From Hyphomicrobiales bacterium (GTDB taxonomy: Bacteria; Pseudomonadota; Alphaproteobacteria; Rhizobiales; Rhizobiaceae): 64,000 nucleotides of DNA. Location: contig UBZT01000013.1 in assembly GCA_900470155.1 (NCBI GenBank), positions 1 to 64,000 on the forward strand. Reading direction: 5' to 3'. Each line of letters opens with the position of its first letter. The first letter of the stretch is position 1. This document shows positions 27,414 through 36,956 of the stretch, piece after piece. Position numbers and translations under genes: made by a program. The notes under the pieces are model-generated. The model had not been told where the DNA came from. It did no database searches and saw only the letters and a list, made by a program, of their open reading frames with translations.

Positions 27414-29093
27414 ATGGTCACATCCGCCACGTCATCCAGTCCCGCCGGACGCCCGGTTGCGGCATTTCTTCGTGCCCTGTCCGGGGTCGGTCTGATCATC
27501 GGCGCGCTGTTCTTTGCGGCATCGCTGACGCCAAGCCTGGTGCCGCGAGCGCCGCTGATCCAGGGGGCATTGAGCGGTTTCTGCCTTGCTGCGGGCTACG
27601 GGCTGGGTGTCTTGCTGCGCTGGCTCTGGCTCTCGCTGCATCTGCCGTCCTTGCAGGGTCGAGCGCGGCGGCGCGGCCTTCTGCTGGCTGCACTGGTCAG
27701 CCTGGTCATTGTGGTTGCCATGCTGTGGTGGGCGGCCGGATGGCAGAACCGGCTGCGGGCACTGATGGATATGGAGCCGATCGACAGTGCCGGGCCCTGG
27801 ACGATCGCGGCCGTAGCGCTCGCGGTGTTTGCCGTCCTGGTCATGGTCTTCCGGCTGTTCGGCATGATTGCCCAGCGACTGTCAAATCGCCTGGCACGCC
27901 ATATTCCCGGGCCGCCGGCCGCCGTTATCGCCCTGGCGGTCACGGCAATGCTGTTCTGGACGATCGGCAATGGTGTGCTGGTCGGCGGCGCGATGCGTTT
28001 CCTCGACGGCATCTATAGCGAGCTTGATGGTCGCTTCGAGGACGACAGCGTGCAACCGGTCGATCCGTTGAAAACCGGTGGTCCGGGATCCCTGGTTGAC
28101 TGGGCGAGCCTCGGAAGAGCAGGCAGACGGGTGGTTGCGGCCGGACCCGATCGGGCGATGATCGAACAGATGTCGGGTGCTGCGGCGCTGGAGCCGCTCA
28201 GGGTCTATGTCGGGCTCAATTCCGCCGATACGCCCGAGGCCAGGGCGGAGCTGGCCTTGCAGGAACTGATCCGGATCAGGGCCTTCGAGCGGTCGAACCT
28301 GGTCATCGTCACGCCGACAGGCACCGGGTGGGTCGATCCGGAAAGCCAGTCTGCGCTGGAATATATCCTGCATGGCGATGTGGCGTCGGTGTCGGTGCAA
28401 TATTCCTATCTGGCCAGCTGGATCGCGCTGCTGGCCGATCCGAGCTATGGGGTGGAGACGTCGCGGGCGGTCTTTGCCGCTGTCTACGGCTATTGGGGGT
28501 CGCTGCCGCGCGACCAGCGGCCGAAGCTCTATCTGCATGGCTTGAGCCTTGGCGCCTTGAACTCGGACCTCAGCCACGATCTGCACCAGGTCATCGGTGA
28601 CCCGTATCAAGGTGCCTTGTGGGCCGGGCCGCCGTTCAATACGCGCACCTGGGTATCGGTGACGGCTGCGCGCAATCCCGGGACGCCGAGCTGGCTGCCG
28701 ACGTTCCGCGACGGCTCCGTGATACGCTTCACGTCACAGCGCAACACGTTGCGGGACGCTCCGGCGCCCTGGGGACCTTACCGGGTGATCTTCCTGCAAT
28801 ATGCGAGCGATGCCGTTTCGTTCTTCGATCCGCGCGCGCTGTGGCGGCGTCCGGAATGGATGAAAAAGCCGTTCGGCCCGGATGTGTCGCCGGACATGGT
28901 GTGGATCCCGGTGGTGACCTTCCTGCAGCTCGGCTTCGACATCATGCTCGCCGTGTTGCCGCCGAAAGGCTTCGGACATGTCTATGCCTTCGATCACTAT
29001 GTCGACGCCTGGGCGTCGCTAACCGATCAGCCGGGCTGGACCGACGAGGGGCTGGAACTGCTGAAGCAGAAGGTTGCGGCATTGCAGCCTTGA
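27414..29093 (+). CDS. Membrane-anchored alpha/beta hydrolase (Abhydrolase_9 type)
   Basis: A 559-residue two-part protein. The first 200 residues have five or so membrane helices; the rest is a soluble alpha/beta-hydrolase domain. The nucleophile elbow is HGLSLG (serine about residue 377), with SVQYSYLASW before it and FDHYVDAW near the C-terminus supplying a likely histidine. The layout matches the Abhydrolase_9 N/C pair, a family of unknown substrate found in actinobacteria and proteobacteria. It precedes a patatin gene, so the pair may act on lipids or polyesters. Confidence 0.88.
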   Translation: MVTSATSSSPAGRPVAAFLRALSGVGLIIGALFFAASLTPSLVPRAPLIQGALSGFCLAAGYGLGVLLRWLWLSLHLPSLQGRARRRGLLLAALVSLVIVVAMLWWAAGWQNRLRALMDMEPIDSAGPWTIAAVALAVFAVLVMVFRLFGMIAQRLSNRLARHIPGPPAAVIALAVTAMLFWTIGNGVLVGGAMRFLDGIYSELDGRFEDDSVQPVDPLKTGGPGSLVDWASLGRAGRRVVAAGPDRAMIEQMSGAAALEPLRVYVGLNSADTPEARAELALQELIRIRAFERSNLVIVTPTGTGWVDPESQSALEYILHGDVASVSVQYSYLASWIALLADPSYGVETSRAVFAAVYGYWGSLPRDQRPKLYLHGLSLGALNSDLSHDLHQVIGDPYQGALWAGPPFNTRTWVSVTAARNPGTPSWLPTFRDGSVIRFTSQRNTLRDAPAPWGPYRVIFLQYASDAVSFFDPRALWRRPEWMKKPFGPDVSPDMVWIPVVTFLQLGFDIMLAVLPPKGFGHVYAFDHYVDAWASLTDQPGWTDEGLELLKQKVAALQP

Positions 29094-29144
29094 TCTGCAG
29101 CCGGTCCGCACATTGCGACGAAACGCTGGAAGAGGGTGTCGAAC

Positions 29145-30197
29145 ATGGCGGCAAAATCAGGATCGGATGTGCGGACAGGAAAGACGAGCATTCCTCCCAT
29201 CGATCTGGCGCTGCAGGGCGGGGGCTCGCATGGGGCTTTCACCTGGGGCGTGCTCGACCGTATTCTGGAAGAAGATTCCATCGAGATCGACGGGATCTCG
29301 GGGACCTCGGCCGGGGCGATGAACGCAGCCGTTCTGGCGTCCGGCATGGCGCGGGGAGGGCGCCAGACCGCCCGCGACATGCTGACCGCCTTCTGGCGCA
29401 AGACGTCGGAAGCGGCCCGTTACAGCCCGTTGAAACGGGGACCGCTGGAACGCATCACCGGTGACTGGAGCTTGGACAATTCTCCGGCCTTTCTCGCGAT
29501 GGATATCATGGCGCGCATGGTCTCGCCCTATTCCCTCGGTGGTGTTGCCGGAAATCCGCTGCGCGACCTCTTGGCCGAGATCATCCATTTTCCCGATCTC
29601 GCGGACGGGCCGATCAAGCTGTTCATTACGGCGACCAATGTGCATACGGGACAGGGGCGGGTGTTCCGCAAACACGAGATTACCGTCGACGTGCTTTTGG
29701 CATCGGCCTGCCTGCCGTCGATGTTTCAGGCGATCGAGATCGACGGCGTGCCTTACTGGGACGGCGGCTATGCCGGCAATCCGACGATGACGCCGCTGGT
29801 GCGGGAATGCGACAGCCACGATACGCTGATTGTCCAGATCAATCCGGTCGAGCGCCTGGAAACGCCGAAAACTGCCCGCGAAATCGCCAGCCGGCTGAAC
29901 GAGATTTCCTTCAACGCGCAACTGCTGAAGGAATTGCGGATGATCGCGCTGCTGCGTCGGGTCGTCGATCCCGGTCACGGAGAGGCACGCCAGTGGAAGG
30001 AGATGCGACTGCATCGCATTACATCCGATATCATGGTGACGCTTGGCCATTCCTCCAAGCTGAACGCCGAATGGGATTTTCTGCAGATGCTGTTCGAAGA
30101 GGGGCGCCGGGCGGCGATTGCCTTCGGACAGGCCCATCTTGCCGATGTCGGAGTGCGCTCGACCTTCGATATAGACCAGTTGGTGGAGGATGTCTGA
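29145..30197 (+). CDS. Patatin-like phospholipase
   Basis: A 350-residue patatin-family lipid hydrolase. The oxyanion motif GGGSHGAF lies near residue 24, the nucleophile serine is in GTSAG near residue 54, and the catalytic aspartate is in DGGYAGN near residue 206, so the Ser-Asp dyad is complete. The ATG at 29145 is chosen over an in-frame GTG at 29136, which overlaps the AGAGGG ribosome site. No signal peptide is present, so it acts in the cytoplasm or on the inner face of the membrane. It follows the alpha/beta hydrolase gene by 51 bases. Confidence 0.92.
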   Translation: MAAKSGSDVRTGKTSIPPIDLALQGGGSHGAFTWGVLDRILEEDSIEIDGISGTSAGAMNAAVLASGMARGGRQTARDMLTAFWRKTSEAARYSPLKRGPLERITGDWSLDNSPAFLAMDIMARMVSPYSLGGVAGNPLRDLLAEIIHFPDLADGPIKLFITATNVHTGQGRVFRKHEITVDVLLASACLPSMFQAIEIDGVPYWDGGYAGNPTMTPLVRECDSHDTLIVQINPVERLETPKTAREIASRLNEISFNAQLLKELRMIALLRRVVDPGHGEARQWKEMRLHRITSDIMVTLGHSSKLNAEWDFLQMLFEEGRRAAIAFGQAHLADVGVRSTFDIDQLVEDV

Positions 30198-30311
30198 CAT
30201 GGCTGTCAGCGCCAGTTTTTCGTGTGCTGCGGAGCTGTCGGGTACCGCTGGCAAAGTTTCCGCCGGGTTCACCATTGATCCGCGCCATCGCCTCCAGGAA
30301 GGAATGTCTGC

Positions 30312-31418
30312 ATGACCGAGCTTCGTCCATCCGATCCTGCGGGGACTGCCATGTCGTCCGTCTCCTTGGTCAACCTGGTCCTCGGGGTGGCCCTTGCGCT
30401 GATGGTCGGCTGGTTCCTGTATATCGGTGCCGAGGTCCTGGTGCCGATGGTGCTTGCCTTGATGATCGCCTATGTCGTCTCGGCGATTGCGGGCCTGACC
30501 GGGGCAATCCCGGTGATCGGGACACGCCTGCCGACAGGTCTGCGCTATACGCTTGCGGCGCTGGTGATCGGCTACGGGCTGATCCAACTGGTTACGCTGC
30601 TGGCCGCCAACCTGGTGGTCTTCGCCGCCAAGGCACCGGAATATCAGGTCAAGTTCCTGGAGATGGCGCAGGCGCTTGCCGGCTTTGTCGGCTTCCAGGG
30701 GGATGTCACCTGGGAGACATTGCGCAACGACCTGTTCGGCCAGATCAATCTGCAGGCCACGCTGCGCAGCGGCGTCGTCTCATCGGCATCGCTGCTGGGC
30801 GGACTGGTCTTCGTCCTGCTGAATGTCGTCTTCATGCTGCTGGAGCAGGGGAGTTTCGATGCCAAGCTCGGACGGTTGTCCTCCGATCCCGAGCGGATCG
30901 TCCGCCTGCGCGCGGTGATCAGCGACATCAACTATCGCGTCGGTCGCTATCTCGCAGTCAAGTCGCTGATCAACGTGGTGCTGGGGCTGGTCAGCTATGC
31001 CGTCATGGTGTTTTTCGGGCTGGAATTTGCCGTTCTCTGGGCGATCATCATCGCGCTGGTCAACTACATTCCGTATCTGGGCTCGGCCATCGGTGTCTTC
31101 GTGCCGACGGTGATTGCGGTGGGTCAGTTCGGGCAACCGGACCAGGTCATGCTGCTCGCCCTGTCGCTCAGCGTGGTACAGTTCATGATCGGCAATGTGC
31201 TGGAACCGCAGATCATGGGCAATTCGCTCGACCTCAGCCCTTATGCCATCCTGATCAGCCTGACCGTGTGGACGAGCCTGTGGGGCATTGCGGGCGCCAT
31301 CGTCTCGATCCCGATCACCGCCGTGCTCGTCATCGTGCTTTCCGAATTCAGCGGCACAAGGCCGATTGCCATCCTGCTGTCGCGCAGCGGTATCGTCGGC
31401 GAAAGCCGGCTTTCGTGA
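30312..31418 (+). CDS. AI-2E-family (PerM/TqsA-type) transporter
   Basis: A 368-residue integral membrane protein with about eight helices. The C-terminal [19 protein letters not shown] and [18 protein letters not shown] stretches are diagnostic of the AI-2E (formerly UPF0118) family. Members export autoinducer-2 or act as Na+/H+ antiporters, and many have no known substrate. The ATG at 30312 follows AAGGAA. It sits between two lipid-hydrolase genes, 15 bases before the next. Confidence 0.92.
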   Translation: MTELRPSDPAGTAMSSVSLVNLVLGVALALMVGWFLYIGAEVLVPMVLALMIAYVVSAIAGLTGAIPVIGTRLPTGLRYTLAALVIGYGLIQLVTLLAANLVVFAAKAPEYQVKFLEMAQALAGFVGFQGDVTWETLRNDLFGQINLQATLRSGVVSSASLLGGLVFVLLNVVFMLLEQGSFDAKLGRLSSDPERIVRLRAVISDINYRVGRYLAVKSLINVVLGLVSYAVMVFFGLEFAVLWAIIIALVNYIPYLGSAIGVFVPTVIAVGQFGQPDQVMLLALSLSVVQFMIGNVLEPQIMGNSLDLSPYAILISLTVWTSLWGIAGAIVSIPITAVLVIVLSEFSGTRPIAILLSRSGIVGESRLS

Positions 31419-31432
31419 GATCTGGAGGCAGT

Positions 31433-32125
31433 ATGATGCGGAGGCTGCTGCTGGCCCTGTTCGGCGTTTGCGCTATCATTTCATCCGCGATGGCCGAATG
31501 CGTTGTCCTGCTGCATGGCCTTGCCCGCACCGAACGCTCGATGCAGGGCCTCGAGGAAGCGCTGGAGGAGCAGGGCTACCAGGTGATCAACAACGGTTAT
31601 CCATCGACGCAGGCGTCGATCCAGGGGCTGATGTCGCATGTCACCCGATCCGTTGCCGACTGCTGGCCGCAGCAGCGCGTGCATTTCGTCACGCATTCGA
31701 TGGGTGGCATTCTGGTGCGCGCCTGGCTTGCCCGGCATCGGCCGGCAAGGCTTGGCCGGGTGGTGATGCTGGCGCCGCCCAATCACGGTTCGGAGATCGT
31801 CGATGTCTTTGGCGACCTGGCGCCGTTCCGCTGGATCAATGGTCCGGCCGGCATGGAGCTTGGAACGGCACCGTCCTCGACGCCGAATGTCCTGCCACTT
31901 CCGGATTTCGAGCTTGGGATCATCGCCGGCAATGTCTCGCTCAATCCGTTCTATAGTGCGCTCATCGGTGGACCGAATGACGGCAAAGTGTCCGTCGCCA
32001 GCACGAAGATCGACGGCATGAGCGACCATCTGGTCCTGCCGGTGACCCATACGTTCATGATGGGGGATGCCAGGGTCATCGACCAGGTCAGCCACTTCCT
32101 CAAACACGGCACGTTCAGCCGTTGA
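31433..32125 (+). CDS. Secreted lipase/esterase of the PGAP1-like alpha/beta fold
   Basis: A 230-residue protein with a Sec signal peptide (cleavage after AMA, near residue 20). The mature N-terminus [11 protein letters not shown] gives the oxyanion HG motif, and the nucleophile serine is in THSMGG near residue 87. Asp (GDLAPF or GGPNDGKVS region) and His (PVTHTFMM) follow in the expected order. The family includes putative lipases and GPI-deacylase-like proteins. GGAGG precedes the tandem ATG codons. The 3' end overlaps the convergent cyclic-nucleotide-binding gene by 11 bases. Confidence 0.88.
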   Translation: MMRRLLLALFGVCAIISSAMAECVVLLHGLARTERSMQGLEEALEEQGYQVINNGYPSTQASIQGLMSHVTRSVADCWPQQRVHFVTHSMGGILVRAWLARHRPARLGRVVMLAPPNHGSEIVDVFGDLAPFRWINGPAGMELGTAPSSTPNVLPLPDFELGIIAGNVSLNPFYSALIGGPNDGKVSVASTKIDGMSDHLVLPVTHTFMMGDARVIDQVSHFLKHGTFSR

Positions 32126-32588
32126 CGGCGGGCGCCTTCTGGGTCAGCGCGACGGTGAGCTCGGCAGTGGTGTGATTGAGGCGCTCGGCGAGCACGCGCA
32201 TGATCTCGATGGCAATTTCGGGGAAATCACGCACTAGGCAGAGGAAGTTGTCCTTGCTGATCCGCAAGACCTCGAGACGGCTGGTGGCGCGAACGGTTGC
32301 TGTGCGTGAAACCTCGCAGAGAATGGCGATCTCGCCGACAATGGCATTGTTTTCCACGTCTGCCAGCTTGAGTTCGCCCGTCGGGGTGTCGACGACGACT
32401 TCGGCCGTGCCCGACAGGATGACATAGGCCGCATCGCCGGCATCGCCCTGACGAAACAGATTCTGCCCTTCACGGCAGCTGATGCGATCCGACGCAAAGG
32501 CCAAAAGTTTCAGTTTTGTCGGTGCGATGCGCGAAAAGATCGGCACGCGCCGCAACATCTCGACTTCGTCCTTCAAAAGCATTGCCAT
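32115..32588 (-). CDS. Stand-alone cyclic-nucleotide-binding protein (copy A)
   Basis: A 157-residue protein made almost wholly of one CRP-type cyclic-nucleotide-binding domain (about residues 15-130). It has no DNA-binding helix-turn-helix and no membrane segment. The phosphate-binding cassette is intact: GEIAIL (G85, E86) and SRTATV (R95), the residues that hold ribose and cyclic phosphate in CRP and protein kinase A. It follows the degenerate ABC gene (copy A) by 30 bases. The same pairing recurs at 46759-49941. It is probably a cAMP- or cGMP-responsive subunit or partner of the ABC protein. Confidence 0.92.
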   Translation of the reverse strand: MAMLLKDEVEMLRRVPIFSRIAPTKLKLLAFASDRISCREGQNLFRQGDAGDAAYVILSGTAEVVVDTPTGELKLADVENNAIVGEIAILCEVSRTATVRATSRLEVLRISKDNFLCLVRDFPEIAIEIMRVLAERLNHTTAELTVALTQKAPAVNG

Positions 32589-32618
32589 AGCACTCCCCTA
32601 GCGCTCAAAGAGACGTTA

Positions 32619-35333
32619 TTACGATAGCAGCTCTTTGAAAATACTATTTTTCTCGGAAAGTTCCGCGAAATTTCCGCTGTCCAAGCTCGCTGCCCCCTCG
32701 AAGACCAGAACTCGATCGAAGAACTGGGCGGCATCGGGGTTGGACAGGACCCATATGATTGAGGGGCTTGTTTCATCGTCCTGTGACATCTGCATGACAT
32801 TGGTGATGATGCGGTCCTGACTGCGCCGATCCAAGGCCGAAAGCGGCTTGTTGAAGATGAAATAGTCGGATCGCTTCAACAAAACCCGAGCCATGTTGAG
32901 CTTTTGGCGCTGTGCAACGGTTAGGCGGCGACCCTGCGATCCGACTTCGAAATCCAGGCCGATCGACAGGACATCGTTCCTGAGGCCAAGGCTGTCGAAT
33001 ATCTCGTGGCTTATGGCGCGAATGCGCTTTGACGTATCATCCTGTTCGAGCGCGATGCGGCCGAACAGGATGTTGTCCATAAGGCTGGCAGAGGCCGTGA
33101 AGGCTTCGATATCGTAACGCTCGACAACGCTTGCCAGATCCTTTGGGATATTGGCATGGAATGTCTCTCGCGCCCGCACAAGCAGCGCCATGCGATCCTC
33201 GGTCAAAAGACCGAAGCGGTGGCGTGGCTCGATATAGGAGAAGCTCATCCGGATGATGCTGCTTCGGTCGGCGGGCGAGGCTTCCTCCAGGGTTTTGCCC
33301 TGCAGCTTCTGCACGAGGCTTTCGTAGACCGGGAGATCTGCTGCCGTCATGAATGTGAGCTGCTGGAAGAAGGGGTGGTCTTCAGGCAGGTCACTGAACA
33401 GTTCAACCGCGGTCTCGGCGATCGACAATCCCATCTCGAACAGCATGCCGGCCGCTCCGGAGTCGATCATCACCCGACGGAAATAGGGGTGCGCCGAGAG
33501 CTGCTCGGGCGACATCAGCGGCTGTTTCATACTGCCGAAGAGCAGATTTTCCACCACGGTCGCATGGCCATTATAGATCTGCGGCTCGAAGGGTACGACG
33601 ACGGCATCGAGGTCCTCGTCCTGCAGGCGGCGGCGCATCTCGGCGCGCAGCTCGACGATGCGATCGGCAAGGGGCTTGTGCGTGACGGTATCGACGCGGG
33701 ATCTGAGCGCGAGATCAAGAATGTCCTGGGTGATGGTGACGGTATCAAGCACGGCGCCGATGACCTTGTAGAGATCTTCGGGGCCGGTGGCGCCTGCCGA
33801 CTGGTAATCGACCCAGTCACTGTTGAGATCGAGATAGGGGTTGCCGGCAAGCTGCGCTTCCTTGCGCTCCCACTTGTTTTGCCGCGCGGCCGCTTCGGTG
33901 TATTCGATGTCGCGCAGGGGTGCGTGCTTCAATCCGTAGAGCAGGTTGTCGCGCAGCGTTCCCTGAAAAAAATGCGTGTCGGACGAGACATAGGAAAGCT
34001 GGCGGCCGGTCACCGCTTCAGGTATCTCGTGCAGCTCCTTGCCAGCAATGGTAATACGCCCGGATTCGGGCAGGATGATCCGGCCAATCGCTTCCGCCAA
34101 GGCCTCGCCGGCATTGCCATTGTGATCGATGATCGCGACCGTCTCGTTGGGCTGGATTTCCAGCGAGATGCGGTCGAGCCGTCGCGCGCCGCTGTCATCG
34201 CAGAGGACAAGGTTGGAGACCACAAGGGCTTCGGAAAGGCGCGGCGAATGTGTGCTGACGAGCGCCTGGACCGCGGGCAGAACGAGGGGCTCGACATCGA
34301 ATTGCTCGACCACCTGCTGGTATTTGATCTGCACGTCCTGACGCGCCTGGTCCCAGTCGATCAGTTCCTTGATCGGCCCCGGAAGATCCTTGTAGGCCGC
34401 AATCACCGCCACCAGCTGGCCGATATCCAGGGTACCCTGAAGTGCCAGAGTTCCGCCGACGACATAAAACAGGAAGGGTGTCAGCTGTGCGAGGATATTG
34501 TTGATGAACTTGACCAGGAACTTCCACTGATAAAGATCGTAGCGGATCGAAAAAATCCGGGCCAGCCGCGCGGCAATATCGGCGCGTTCGAGGTTCGAGG
34601 TGTCATTGGCGCGGATCGTGAAAATCCCGTCTATGACTTCGGCGACGCGACCTGAAAGCTCGCGCGCGGTCAATTGCCGCTCGCGGCCCAGTTCGAGCAG
34701 GCGTTTGCGCATGCGCGGGATGATCGCGGCCTGTACGCCGACCATGGAGGTTGCAATCAAGCCGAGCCAGATATTCTGAACCAGGATGAAGACCAGGGCT
34801 GTTATCGCCTGCCCGCCGAGCAATGCCGGCTGGACGAAAGCGTCGCCGATAAAGCCGCCCAGTGGCTCGACTTCATCCTTGATCATCGTGGCGATTTCGG
34901 GGGATTTCACCCGCTTGAAATGCAGAGGTGGAAAGCGAAGGGCGCGATCGAAAAGTTCGAAACGGATACGGCGGAGCATGCGCTCGCCAAGTCGGCCCTT
35001 GTAGGTGTTGATGTAGAATTTGAACAGGCCGTTCAGCACCACAAGGCTGAGGAAGACAAGGCTGAGGCCCATCAGGGTCTGGAAACGATCGAGGCTGAAG
35101 CCGCCAAACAGATCGACAGGCCCGATAAGCGGCATGTCAAAGGACAATTCCAGAAACGGCTGCGTGGCTGTGGGGTGTTCAAATCCCTCGCCCTGGATGG
35201 GCCCGTTGACGATCTGCTTGGGCAGGTCGAAGGCGAGGAAGTAGGGGATCATGGACAGGAACACGACCAGCAGGATCCAGATCTGCTGGGCATAGGTGTT
35301 CGCCCAAATGTAACGCGTCAGGCTTTTTTCCAT
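32619..35333 (-). CDS. ABC-exporter-like protein with degenerate, expanded NBD (copy A)
   Basis: A 904-residue protein; the start at 35333 (MEKSLTRYIW) aligns with copy B. Residues 20-310 are an ABC-exporter membrane domain with about six helices. The NBD follows but is abnormal. The Walker A site (400-412, IIDHNGNAGEAL) lacks the GK[ST]; the signature is LTVAQ (804-808) instead of LSGGQ; Walker B is YFIFNKPLSALD (824-835), with N and K replacing D and E; the H-loop reads WVLSN. About 330 extra residues (470-800) separate the first Q-loop-like region from the signature and contain two further Q-loop-like segments. ATP hydrolysis is unlikely. A cyclic-nucleotide-binding gene follows, and nucleotide cyclase genes lie upstream. 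Confidence 0.9.
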   Translation of the reverse strand: MEKSLTRYIWANTYAQQIWILLVVFLSMIPYFLAFDLPKQIVNGPIQGEGFEHPTATQPFLELSFDMPLIGPVDLFGGFSLDRFQTLMGLSLVFLSLVVLNGLFKFYINTYKGRLGERMLRRIRFELFDRALRFPPLHFKRVKSPEIATMIKDEVEPLGGFIGDAFVQPALLGGQAITALVFILVQNIWLGLIATSMVGVQAAIIPRMRKRLLELGRERQLTARELSGRVAEVIDGIFTIRANDTSNLERADIAARLARIFSIRYDLYQWKFLVKFINNILAQLTPFLFYVVGGTLALQGTLDIGQLVAVIAAYKDLPGPIKELIDWDQARQDVQIKYQQVVEQFDVEPLVLPAVQALVSTHSPRLSEALVVSNLVLCDDSGARRLDRISLEIQPNETVAIIDHNGNAGEALAEAIGRIILPESGRITIAGKELHEIPEAVTGRQLSYVSSDTHFFQGTLRDNLLYGLKHAPLRDIEYTEAAARQNKWERKEAQLAGNPYLDLNSDWVDYQSAGATGPEDLYKVIGAVLDTVTITQDILDLALRSRVDTVTHKPLADRIVELRAEMRRRLQDEDLDAVVVPFEPQIYNGHATVVENLLFGSMKQPLMSPEQLSAHPYFRRVMIDSGAAGMLFEMGLSIAETAVELFSDLPEDHPFFQQLTFMTAADLPVYESLVQKLQGKTLEEASPADRSSIIRMSFSYIEPRHRFGLLTEDRMALLVRARETFHANIPKDLASVVERYDIEAFTASASLMDNILFGRIALEQDDTSKRIRAISHEIFDSLGLRNDVLSIGLDFEVGSQGRRLTVAQRQKLNMARVLLKRSDYFIFNKPLSALDRRSQDRIITNVMQMSQDDETSPSIIWVLSNPDAAQFFDRVLVFEGAASLDSGNFAELSEKNSIFKELLS

Positions 35334-35501
35334 TTTCCACCGCGCAATGTCTCGGAAATCGGTACAGCCCCCCGGCATGGAAGAGAAACCGATCCCTTCG
35401 CAGGTCGCCATGCAGTTCGACAACGACCGTATCTGCAATCGGGATCATGACAAGGCTTTTGCTGGGCCTTGTCGTGCAAAATTGGTTTAGGCCCGATCTC
35501 G

Positions 35502-35532
35502 CCGAGGCGCCGTCAATTCGACGGCGCCTCGG
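35502..35532 (-). other. Perfect 13-bp stem-loop between cyclase and ABC copy A genes
   Basis: CCGAGGCGCCGTC pairs completely with GACGGCGCCTCGG around an AATTC loop, 27 bases after the leftward cyclase stop. No T-run follows directly on either strand (TTTT appears about 16 bases later on the minus strand). It may be a weak terminator or an mRNA stabiliser; it separates the cyclase transcript from that of the ABC/cyclic-nucleotide-binding pair. Confidence 0.55.
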
Positions 35533-35559
35533 GCCAGGTGCCTCCCCGTCTCGGAGGGG

Positions 35560-36906
35560 CTATTGAATCCACCTGTCGAGGAAGCCGTTTTTCTTCTCTC
35601 CGGTTTTGCTGGCATCACGATGAAGCAGGATGACACGTTCCGCTTCCGAGAGCGCGGGCCTGGACAGGTCGCGGGCCAGCGCATCGACCAGAACGGGTTC
35701 CTGCTGCAGTTCCGGCTGCCTGAGCGTCACCTTGTGGCCGACGCCACGCAGTTCTTCTTCTCCCAGCGTTTTCCAATTGCCGCCACAATAAGAGGCAAAG
35801 GCGTCGCTGGCGATGACCTGAGAGCTGTATTTCTTGGTGAAGGCCTGCAAACGCTCGACTTCGTTGACCGACGAACCGAAGGCGGAGAAGGTCAAGCGAT
35901 CGCGCAGGCCGACATTGCCGAACATGACATTGCCGATATGCAGGCCGATGCCGTAGCCGATTGCCTTTTGATTGTTGTCGCGACGCAGGCGGTTGAGTTC
36001 GGTCATGCGGGCCTGAGCATGCCGTACGGCCTCGAATGCAAGCCGGCACGCAATTTCCGACGTATCCTTGTGCCGCCCGCAGGGATAGACCGCCAGGAAA
36101 CCATCGCCGACAAAGCTGACAATTTCGCCGCCGTTGCGGTTGAACGGCTGGGCTGCCGCATCGAAAAATTCGTTCAGCGTGTCGATATAGGCCTGACGGC
36201 CCTCCGTATCGGCAATCTGGGTGGATTGGCGTATGTCGCCCATCACCAAGGCCGCACGGACCGTTTCACCGTCGCCGCGGCGGATCTGGCCGTTGAGGAC
36301 GCGCTTGCCGGCCCCTTCGCCGAGATAGGTTGTCAGCAGGTTGTTGGCGAGCTTGTCGAGAACCGCAACCTTGGCGGCCACAGCCAGATGGTCCTGTATG
36401 CGCATCAGGGCGGCGATAACGTCCTCGCTAAAGCCCTGTTCGCTTGCCGTCGACCACGAGCCGATCATGCCTTGCGACGACTGATTGCCGAGCGGCTGCA
36501 CGAAGGCAATGTAATCGTTGATATTTTCCTTGCGCAGATCCTCGAAGACCGGAAACTCGACCGGGCCCTCCGCCGGAATGCGTCGACGCATGAATTCGAG
36601 ATTGCTGGTCAGCAGCTTGTAGTAGGGGCTGCGCAGAAAGACCTCCGGTTTCTCGATGTCGTGAACGTAACGTTCGACGATCAAACCGGTCGATGGACGC
36701 CAGGTGAATCCCAGCGCGTCATACAGCGGATGCAGCATGGCGAAGGAGAGATGAATGCGGTGAATGGGGATGCCTGTTGCGGCGATGCGATCGCAAAATC
36801 CGCTGACGATCTGCTCAAGAGTGTTTCCCGCAAGCGCCGACTTGGTCAGCCAATCGGCCACCTTGTCCATAAAAATTGTGGAAACGAGTTGGGAATGCTG
36901 GCTCAT
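35560..36906 (-). CDS. Class III adenylate/guanylate cyclase
   Basis: A 448-residue soluble protein. The N-terminal 200 residues form an uncharacterised sensor-like region, and residues 215-400 are a class III cyclase homology domain. The metal-binding aspartates are D224 (GDIRQST) and D268 (VGDGF), and the transition-state pair is N348/R352 (SSVNEVERL), so it should be active. Purine specificity cannot be called with confidence. The gene lies 50 bases after the DUF3095 gene and 226 before ABC copy A. Confidence 0.92.
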   Translation of the reverse strand: MSQHSQLVSTIFMDKVADWLTKSALAGNTLEQIVSGFCDRIAATGIPIHRIHLSFAMLHPLYDALGFTWRPSTGLIVERYVHDIEKPEVFLRSPYYKLLTSNLEFMRRRIPAEGPVEFPVFEDLRKENINDYIAFVQPLGNQSSQGMIGSWSTASEQGFSEDVIAALMRIQDHLAVAAKVAVLDKLANNLLTTYLGEGAGKRVLNGQIRRGDGETVRAALVMGDIRQSTQIADTEGRQAYIDTLNEFFDAAAQPFNRNGGEIVSFVGDGFLAVYPCGRHKDTSEIACRLAFEAVRHAQARMTELNRLRRDNNQKAIGYGIGLHIGNVMFGNVGLRDRLTFSAFGSSVNEVERLQAFTKKYSSQVIASDAFASYCGGNWKTLGEEELRGVGHKVTLRQPELQQEPVLVDALARDLSRPALSEAERVILLHRDASKTGEKKNGFLDRWIQ

Positions 36907-36956
36907 ATTGTGCCCTGTTTTTAGGGGATGTGCGTTCTAAATGCCTTGCTCGTCGG

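Noticed and set aside
33156-34655. Long rightward frame opposite ABC copy A (and a similar one at 41751-43511 opposite the phosphoesterase)
   Set aside because: Both are antisense shadows of recognisable proteins, with charged, repetitive composition and no start signal.
32619-35333. Pseudogene status for the ABC protein with missing Walker motifs
   Set aside because: The frame is intact over 904 codons, and a second copy elsewhere in the window shows the same changes at the same positions with high conservation.
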